From: Hyphomicrobiales bacterium | GTDB taxonomy: Bacteria > Pseudomonadota > Alphaproteobacteria > Rhizobiales > Aestuariivirgaceae | Direction: 5' to 3' | Assembly: GCA_026987255.1 (NCBI GenBank) | Contig: JALSNA010000258.1 | Span: 1-11,529, forward strand | Length of the DNA stretch: 11,529 nt | In this document: positions 7,476 to 11,529 of the stretch, piece by piece | Layout: the number at the start of each line of letters is the position of its first letter | Position numbering within the stretch: position 1 is the stretch's first letter | The notes under the pieces: model-generated | Told to the model about the DNA's origin: nothing | Databases searched by the model: none | What the model saw: only the letters and a program-made list of their open reading frames with translations | Translations under genes and position numbers: made by a program

Positions 7476-9079
7476 TGGGGCAGCGCGCCGAACAGATCTT
7501 CCATGGCCAGCCAGCGGCAGGAACCATGGCGAAAGGCCCCCTGCATGTCTTGCCCGGAACACGGCAGGAAACCGCTGCGCCTGCGGCCGGAGAGGATCTT
7601 GCCGCGGCCCTTGAGCGCGCCAGGAGCGAGCTTTCCCGGTTGATCGGCAACGAAAAAGGAGCTGCGGGAGACATTCTGGAGTTCCAGCTGGCCTTGCTCG
7701 ATGATGAGGATTTTCTGGCTCCGGTCATCAAGCGCATGGCCGCCGGCGAGCCCTGGCGCAAGGCCTGGCGTGAGATGCTGGAGGAAGAAATCGCCACCTA
7801 CCGCGACAGTGGCGATGAATACCTGGCCGCGCGCGCCAACGATCTGCGCGATCTTCAGATGCGCGTGCTGGGAACGGATCAGGACATGTCCGGCATCGGA
7901 AGGGGCGCCATTGTCGTGGCCGCTGACCTGACACCCTCGCGTTTCTTGCAGATCAGCCGCCTTGGCGTCTCCGGCATCGCCCTTTCCGGCGGCAGCGCCA
8001 CCGGCCATGTGGCCATCCTGGCGCGCGAACGCGGCATCAACATGATCGTCGGACTCAAGACCGCGGTAGAGACCCTGCCAGATGGAGAACAGGCTCTGAT
8101 CGATGCGAAAAACGGCCTTCTCATCGTTTCCCCCTCGGCGCGGACCCTGGCGCAAGGCGCAGAACGCATGGCCCATGAGGAAAAGGAGCGAAAAGCCGCG
8201 CAGGCCATGGCGAAAAAGCCCGCGATGACAGCGGATGGAGAGCCTGTGCGGGTCTTGCTCAATGCCGCAAACCCTGACGATCTGGAGGAAATTTCGCCGG
8301 AAATTTGCGATGGCATCGGCCTGACGCGCACCGAATTTCTGTTCTCTGACGGCCTCTTGCCGGACGAGGAGACGCAAACGCGTGTTTATGAACGCATTCT
8401 GGCCTGGGCGAGGGGCAAGCCGGTGACCATCCGCACCCTGGATGCGGGGGGCGACAAGCCCATTGCCGGGGTCACGGCCGATGGCGAGCGCAATCCCTTT
8501 CTGGGTCTGCGGGGCTTGCGGCTGTCCTTGCGCAAGCGGGCGCTGTTCCGCCGTCAGTTGCGCGCCCTGCTGCGCGCCGCAATCCATGGTGAGCTGAAAA
8601 TCATGGTGCCCATGGTGTCCGTTCCGGAAGAAATGGTGCAGGCCCGTGCGCAACTGGAAAAGGCGCGGCAGGAACTGGAGCAACGCAATGTCCCTTATGG
8701 GGATGTATCCTTCGGGATGATGGTGGAGGTGCCCGCAGCCGCTCTCATGGCCGAATGCTTCGATGCCGATTTCTATTCCATTGGCTCCAATGACCTGATC
8801 CAATATACTCTGGCGGCGGAACGGGGCAATCCTGAGGTCTCCTGGCTGGCAGATGGCTGCAACGGGGCCGTCATGGAGCTGATTGCCCGCACGGTTCGGG
8901 CCGGCCGCCGCCTGGGGCGCGAGGTCAGTGTCTGTGGCGCCCTGGCCTCCGAGCCTGCGCACGCCGCTTGTCTTCTGGATGCCGGAGTGCGGGTCTTTTC
9001 CGTGGCCCCGGCCATGGCCGGGCCCGTCAAGCTGGCCATTTCGCGGCATGCCATGGCAAAAGGGAGCAAGAACAAATGA
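7472..9079 (+). CDS. PTS Enzyme I (PEP-protein phosphotransferase)
   Basis: Enzyme I takes phosphate from PEP and loads HPr. The 535-residue protein begins with a short variant of the usual start (QPAAGTMAKGPL), followed by a helical HPr-binding region. The phosphohistidine motif is LSGGSATGHVAILARERGI with His 179. The PEP-binding barrel shows LTRTEFLF, IRTLDAGGDKPI, FLGLRGLRLSL, MVEVPAAALMAE and SIGSNDLIQYTLAAERGN. The C-terminal active-site Cys is residue 488 in VSVCGALASEP. It is about 40 residues shorter than E. coli PtsI, with no GAF domain, yet catalytically complete, unlike the shortened Enzyme I part of E. coli DhaM. It overlaps HPr and the regulator gene by 4 bases each. Either ptsI or ptsP could be used as a symbol for this family. 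Confidence 0.94.
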   Translation: MMGQRAEQIFHGQPAAGTMAKGPLHVLPGTRQETAAPAAGEDLAAALERARSELSRLIGNEKGAAGDILEFQLALLDDEDFLAPVIKRMAAGEPWRKAWREMLEEEIATYRDSGDEYLAARANDLRDLQMRVLGTDQDMSGIGRGAIVVAADLTPSRFLQISRLGVSGIALSGGSATGHVAILARERGINMIVGLKTAVETLPDGEQALIDAKNGLLIVSPSARTLAQGAERMAHEEKERKAAQAMAKKPAMTADGEPVRVLLNAANPDDLEEISPEICDGIGLTRTEFLFSDGLLPDEETQTRVYERILAWARGKPVTIRTLDAGGDKPIAGVTADGERNPFLGLRGLRLSLRKRALFRRQLRALLRAAIHGELKIMVPMVSVPEEMVQARAQLEKARQELEQRNVPYGDVSFGMMVEVPAAALMAECFDADFYSIGSNDLIQYTLAAERGNPEVSWLADGCNGAVMELIARTVRAGRRLGREVSVCGALASEPAHAACLLDAGVRVFSVAPAMAGPVKLAISRHAMAKGSKNK

Positions 9080-9507
9080 GCGATGTGCGCACCCCGGTCA
9101 TGAAACCCGCCGAGGCCCTGCGTGCCTACAAGACCTTGCTGCGCGAGCTCATCAACCAGCGCCCGTCGGGCACCCGCAAGCGCATCGCCGAGGCCCTGGG
9201 CACGCACCGCAGTTTCATTTCCCAGGTCACCAATCCATCCCTGAAGGTGCCGCTCCCGGCCCAGCACGTGGAAGAGCTTTTTCGCGTCTGCCATTTTTCC
9301 GTGGAGGAGAAAAGGCAGTTTCTGGCGCTTTACCGGCAGGCCCATCCGGACAGGCCGGTGCGTTTTGCCGATATAGAGACCGATGACCAGCATGTCATCC
9401 GCATCGTCGTGCCCCCCTTCAAGAGTGCGCGCAAACGCGCCGAAGTGGAACACCTGATCCGGGAATTCGCCGCCCGGATCATCGATTTGTCCAAGAACAC
9501 TCAATAA
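9076..9507 (+). CDS. Small helix-turn-helix regulator within the dha operon
   Basis: This 143-residue protein has a likely DNA-binding helix-turn-helix at about residues 34-52 (RKRIAEALGTHRSFISQV), resembling the Cro/C1 type. A helical stretch follows (PAQHVEELFRVCHFSVEEKRQF). The distinct C-terminal part of about 45 residues begins VIRIVVPPF and ends in a probable helix; it could serve dimerisation or ligand sensing. It resembles neither the sigma-54 activator DhaR nor the TetR-like DhaS, the known DHA regulators. It starts in an ATGA overlap with the Enzyme I gene and is followed after 18 bases by dhaK. Regulation of this operon is the likely role; the palindrome at 451-467 is a candidate target, unproven. 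Confidence 0.8.
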   Translation: MSDVRTPVMKPAEALRAYKTLLRELINQRPSGTRKRIAEALGTHRSFISQVTNPSLKVPLPAQHVEELFRVCHFSVEEKRQFLALYRQAHPDRPVRFADIETDDQHVIRIVVPPFKSARKRAEVEHLIREFAARIIDLSKNTQ

Positions 9508-9525
9508 GCCAGCGGAGGAAACGTC

Positions 9526-10515
9526 ATGAAAAAGCTCATCAACAGCGTGGAAACGGTTCTTGACGAGAGTCTGGCGGGCTTCGGCGCGGCCCATGCGGAT
9601 CTGGTGAAAATCCATGCGGAACCGAGGTTCGTCATGCGCGCGGATGCCCCCGTGAAGGGCAAGGTGGCGCTCATTTCCGGCGGCGGATCGGGTCATGAGC
9701 CCTTGCATGCGGGTTTTGTCGGCAAGGGCATGCTGGATGCCGCCTGCCCCGGCGAGGTCTTCACCTCGCCCACCCCGGACCAGATGCTGGCGGCGGCAGC
9801 GGCCGTGGATGGCGGCGCGGGCGTGCTGTTCATTGTCAAGAACTACTCCGGCGATGTGATGAACTTCGAAATGGCGGCCGAAATGCATGAAGGCAAGAGT
9901 GCCTCGGTGATCACCAATGACGATGTCGCGGTGGAGGATTCGCTCTATACCCAGGGCCGGCGGGGCGTGGCGGGAACGGTGGTGGTGGAAAAGATCGCCG
10001 GGGCGGCCGCCGAAGAGGGGGCCGATCTTGAAACCTGCAAGGCCATTGCCGAACGGGTCAATGCCGCGTGCGGCACCATGGGCATTGCCCTGACCAGCTG
10101 CACGGTTCCCGCCGCGGGCAAGCCCACGTTCGAGATTGGCGCGGATGAAATGGAATTCGGCGTCGGCATCCATGGCGAGCCGGGCCGCAAACGCACCAGG
10201 ATCATGACGGCGGACGAGATCAGCGAAAGGATGGTCGAGGCCATATGCGAATCCCTCAAGCCCGCCGCGGGAGAAGAGATCTTGCTGTTCGTCAATGGCA
10301 TGGGCGGCACCCCGCTGATGGAGCTTTACCTGATGTATCATGCCGCCGCGAGGCAATGCGCGGCGCGCGGGCTGAAGATCGTGCGCTCCCTGGTGGGCAA
10401 CTATTGCACCTCCCTGGACATGGCCGGTGCATCCGTGACGCTGGTGAAGCTCGATGCCGAAATGCTCCGCCTGTGGGACGCCCCGGCCACGACGGCGGCT
10501 TTCACGCGCTGCTGA
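9526..10515 (+). CDS. dhaK: Dihydroxyacetone kinase subunit DhaK
   Basis: DhaK binds dihydroxyacetone as a hemiaminal on an active-site His and receives phosphate from DhaL, giving dihydroxyacetone phosphate for glycolysis. The 329-residue product is close to the about 356 residues of E. coli DhaK. Family motifs are in order: SGGGSGHEPLHAGFVGKGML (51-70), CPGEVFTSPTPDQ, VKNYSGDVMNFEMA and FGVGIHGEPG, with the substrate His at residue 216. No DhaL domain is fused, which fits the PTS-dependent type. GGAGGAA at 9514-9520 precedes the ATG. It is the last gene of the operon and the only kinase gene not overlapping its upstream neighbour. Because a strong ribosome site precedes it, it may be translated independently. 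Confidence 0.95.
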   Translation: MKKLINSVETVLDESLAGFGAAHADLVKIHAEPRFVMRADAPVKGKVALISGGGSGHEPLHAGFVGKGMLDAACPGEVFTSPTPDQMLAAAAAVDGGAGVLFIVKNYSGDVMNFEMAAEMHEGKSASVITNDDVAVEDSLYTQGRRGVAGTVVVEKIAGAAAEEGADLETCKAIAERVNAACGTMGIALTSCTVPAAGKPTFEIGADEMEFGVGIHGEPGRKRTRIMTADEISERMVEAICESLKPAAGEEILLFVNGMGGTPLMELYLMYHAAARQCAARGLKIVRSLVGNYCTSLDMAGASVTLVKLDAEMLRLWDAPATTAAFTRC

Positions 10516-10532
10516 ACAGAGTCGCATGTGAA

Positions 10533-10554
10533 GTATTCACAACAGATTGAATAC
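10533..10554 (+). repeat. 7-bp inverted repeat just after dhaK
   Basis: GTATTCA and TGAATAC pair perfectly around an 8-base loop CAACAGAT, 18 bases after the dhaK stop. It is AT-rich and has no T-tract, so it is more likely a protein-binding site or 3'-end structure than a terminator. Confidence 0.4.
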
Positions 10555-10585
10555 ACAGCATTTTCTGGCATTCTGACAATCCGTG

Positions 10586-10628
10586 AATTGCAAGGTTCTG
10601 ACAGATTTTCTGTCAGAACCTTGCAATT
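10586..10628 (+). terminator. Perfect 19-bp hairpin, possible 3'-end of dha operon
   Basis: The arms at 10586-10604 and 10610-10628 are perfectly complementary over 19 bases (inner part TTCTGACAG/CTGTCAGAA) around the 5-base loop ATTTT. The base of the stem is AATT, and no long T-run follows. It is the strongest structure after dhaK and could end or protect the operon mRNA from either direction. The structure is certain; the termination role is inferred. Confidence 0.5.
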
Positions 10629-10648
10629 TACTTGGGGCCAAAAATGAT

Positions 10649-10695
10649 GTCCTGCTGACGCCGGGCCGCCCCAAGTCAGCAGGACGCCTTGTTTT
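10649..10695 (+). terminator. 11-bp hairpin followed by a T-run
   Basis: GTCCTGCTGAC (10649-10659) pairs with GTCAGCAGGAC (10675-10685) across a 15-base loop, and GCCTTGTTTTT follows directly. This is a reasonable intrinsic terminator for the plus strand. A second pairing, CTTGGGG (10631-10637) with CCCCAAG (10669-10675), crosses the first and would give a pseudoknot or an alternative fold. Confidence 0.45.
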
Positions 10696-10699
10696 TCCT

Positions 10700-10747
10700 G
10701 AAGAAAAGTATTTCCAGCCTGCCAGGCAGGCTGGAAAACTTTTCTTC
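10700..10747 (+). repeat. Long inverted repeat with one bulge
   Basis: The left arm 10700-10723 and the right arm 10725-10747 are complementary over 23 pairs with a single unpaired A at 10710. The central part is CCTGCCAGGCAGG, so the loop is only a few bases. An A-rich base (GAAGAAAAG) pairs with a T-rich base (CTTTTCTTC), so it could act as a terminator in either direction. Confidence 0.5.
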
Positions 10748-10790
10748 ACGTCCGACGAACAGATGGGGATCCAAAAAAACGCTTGCGCGT

Positions 10791-10860
10791 CCATCCTCAT
10801 CCCCTGCCACCCCCCCCGTAGTGTCCCATGACTGGGGTGGTTGGCAGGGAATGAGGATGG
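10791..10860 (+). repeat. Long imperfect inverted repeat
   Basis: CCATCCTCATCCCCTGCCA at the left end and its near complement at the right end (TGGCAGGGAATGAGGATGG) pair with one mismatch. The pairing continues through a C-run (10810-10817) with GGGGTGG (10834-10840). The right arm ends in GATGG, which is also the start of repeat copy C, so the two elements are joined. It could be the terminal part of a small non-autonomous element, though no target duplication was found. Confidence 0.45.
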
Positions 10861-10888
10861 TCTTCAGACAGTTAACAGAGATTCCCAG
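10856..10888 (+). repeat. Dispersed intergenic repeat, copy C
   Basis: It starts with the same 14 bases as copy A at position 1 and keeps GTT, GAGAT and CCC further on, with several transitions between. It lies more than 10 kb from copies A and B, so the element is dispersed and not a local tandem array. Confidence 0.55.
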
Positions 10889-10902
10889 GTGCAACCACAT
10901 TC

Positions 10903-10950
10903 GCCGGAATGCGCTTTTCCACCGGATTTTTGCCATTCCGGCTATTTTTT
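10903..10950 (+). terminator. Possible intrinsic terminator
   Basis: GCCGGAATG (10903-10911) and CATTCCGGC (10934-10942) form a 9-bp GC-rich stem, followed by TATTTTTT (10943-10950). The T-run is the best in this intergenic region, but the 22-base loop is long for an intrinsic terminator. Confidence 0.4.
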
Positions 10951-10975
10951 GGAGTCAAGGACAGTCCGACAGTGA

Positions 10976-11004
10976 TTGACCGAGTGGGAGTTCTATAATA
11001 CTAT
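10976..11004 (+). promoter_or_regulatory. Possible promoter of the downstream transporter
   Basis: TTGACC (10976-10981) is followed after 17 bases by TACTAT (10999-11004), a sigma70-like pair. A perfect TATAAT lies at 10994-10999, but only 12 bases from the same -35, so the exact -10 is uncertain. The position, just after a possible terminator and upstream of a new transporter gene, supports a promoter. Confidence 0.4.
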
Positions 11005-11380
11005 TCAGTCATGAAATGCGCATGATCCAACAGGGCGGCGAGCCTTTTCATGGGATTACGAACTGCCATGACCATCGGGCACCTTCACACGATACCGGCA
11101 GATCGTGACAACCTCATGATGTATCAGGCCATTTCTTCCGGCTCGTTCAGGCCATTGGCCGGGCAATCGGAACCTTCGGGCGGCAAGAACGACAAGAAAA
11201 AAGGTGGCCGGCCCAAAGCCATGCGCCATCCTTGCAAACCGCTGCCGCCAAAATGCCCGGCGGAACGCTGCGCGCAACCGGTCAGGAAACGGGGAAAAGG
11301 GCCTGCTTCGGCCCAGCTCCTGCCCCTGCCCGGATCCCGCCGGGATGCGTCTGCGACTTTGAACCCAAGGGAGACTCATC
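11005..11380 (+). other. Long leader region before second transporter
   Basis: About 376 bases separate the promoter candidate from the next gene. No riboswitch class or gene is recognised. A frame open from ATG 11050 has no ribosome site and runs out of frame through the next gene; its translation includes a basic KNDKKKGGRPK stretch. A short hairpin GGGCC/GGCCC (11299-11314) and a 13-base palindrome near 11334 are weak structures. Confidence 0.4.
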
Positions 11381-11529
11381 ATGACACGTTTGAACAGGCG
11401 GAATTTCCTCAAGGCGACGGGCGGGCTTGCCGCGGCCTCCGCGCTCGCCATGCCGCACATCCGCAACGCCGAGGCCGCCACCATGGAGCTGCGCTGGCTC
11501 GGCTGGGAGCATTACAACGAAAAACGCAT
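11381..11529 (+). CDS. Tat-exported solute-binding protein, N-terminal part
   Basis: The gene runs off the window; only the first 49 codons are visible. A twin-arginine signal is clear: NRRNFLKATGG, then an Ala-rich hydrophobic stretch and a likely cleavage near AEA. The mature start, TMELRWLGWEHYNE, resembles binding proteins of the spermidine/putrescine (PotD-like) group, which often begin with a strand and a GW..Y motif. AAGGGAG at 11367-11373 lies 7 bases before the ATG. It probably opens a second ABC transporter operon; the substrate and the rest of the protein cannot be seen. Whether it belongs functionally with the dihydroxyacetone operon is unknown. Confidence 0.8.
   Translation, partial: MTRLNRRNFLKATGGLAAASALAMPHIRNAEAATMELRWLGWEHYNEKR

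Larger units (their letters stand above)
10516..10980. other. Hairpin-rich intergenic region after dhaK
   Basis: No convincing gene is present in these 465 bases: the short frames here match no recognisable family and run through inverted repeats. At least six inverted repeats follow one another (10533-10554, 10586-10628, 10649-10685, 10700-10747, 10791-10860, 10903-10942), together with repeat copy C. The base composition is visibly more AT-rich than in the neighbouring genes. Confidence 0.65.

Noticed and set aside
7250..9049. A 599-codon minus-strand frame opposite Enzyme I, with similar long frames at 779-2140, 4049-5374 and 8773-10527
   Set aside because: These lie opposite well-identified genes in GC-rich DNA, are rich in Gly, His and Arg with no recognisable motifs, and are expected by-products of codon bias.
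10537..10936. Small frames on both strands in the region after dhaK
   Set aside because: They run through inverted repeats, so similar peptides appear on both strands. No ribosome sites or family motifs support them.
10510..10980. A CRISPR array
   Set aside because: The repeats here are inverted pairs of differing sequence, not regularly spaced direct repeats, and no cas gene is present.
11056..11512. Two minus-strand frames opposite the second binding protein
   Set aside because: They overlap a clear Tat signal peptide gene on the plus strand and show no family features.

Overview
The window is a GC-rich bacterial segment. It is dominated by one long, tightly packed plus-strand operon for uptake of a small polyol or ketose by an ABC transporter and for its phosphorylation by a PEP-dependent (PTS-type) dihydroxyacetone kinase. 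The GC-rich codon use and the layout of the transporter suggest an alphaproteobacterium: solute-binding protein, two permeases, a tiny membrane protein and two different ATPases, recalling the rhizobial glycerol system GlpSTPQUV. The assignment of organism is an inference and no species can be named.

Layout. Positions 1-183 hold two copies of a short dispersed repeat and a probable tRNA promoter. A tRNA-Thr(UGU) gene with encoded CCA lies at 184-259. Positions 260-556 are non-coding and contain a TTGACA box followed by a perfect 17-bp palindrome (451-467), a good operator candidate for the operon. Then come: solute-binding protein (557-1879), a GC-rich hairpin (1910-1937), permease 1 (GTG start, 1971-2921), permease 2 (2918-3874), a 69-residue two-helix membrane protein (3871-4080), ATPase 1 (4073-5170), ATPase 2 (5163-6191), dhaL (6209-6817), dhaM EIIA-type (6814-7203), HPr (7200-7475), Enzyme I (7472-9079), a small helix-turn-helix regulator (9076-9507) and dhaK (9526-10515). 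From permease 1 to the regulator, most neighbours overlap by 4 or 8 nt, so translation is probably coupled.

The 465 nt after dhaK (10516-10980) contain no convincing gene but six successive inverted repeats, one ending in a T-tract, and a third copy of the dispersed repeat. A probable promoter (10976-11004), a leader of about 370 nt and the first 49 codons of a second, Tat-exported solute-binding protein (11381 to the window end) follow. A second ABC transporter operon therefore probably starts there.

How the genes work together (inference from families and context): the binding protein captures the substrate in the periplasm, and the two permeases and two ATPases import it. DhaK binds dihydroxyacetone covalently through its active-site His, and DhaL carries the bound ADP/ATP that donates the phosphate. 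DhaM, HPr and Enzyme I recharge DhaL from PEP. All active-site His residues, and the Cys of Enzyme I, are visible. The operon therefore encodes its own complete phosphorelay, where E. coli uses a DhaM fusion that depends on the general PTS. The embedded HTH protein is the most likely local regulator.
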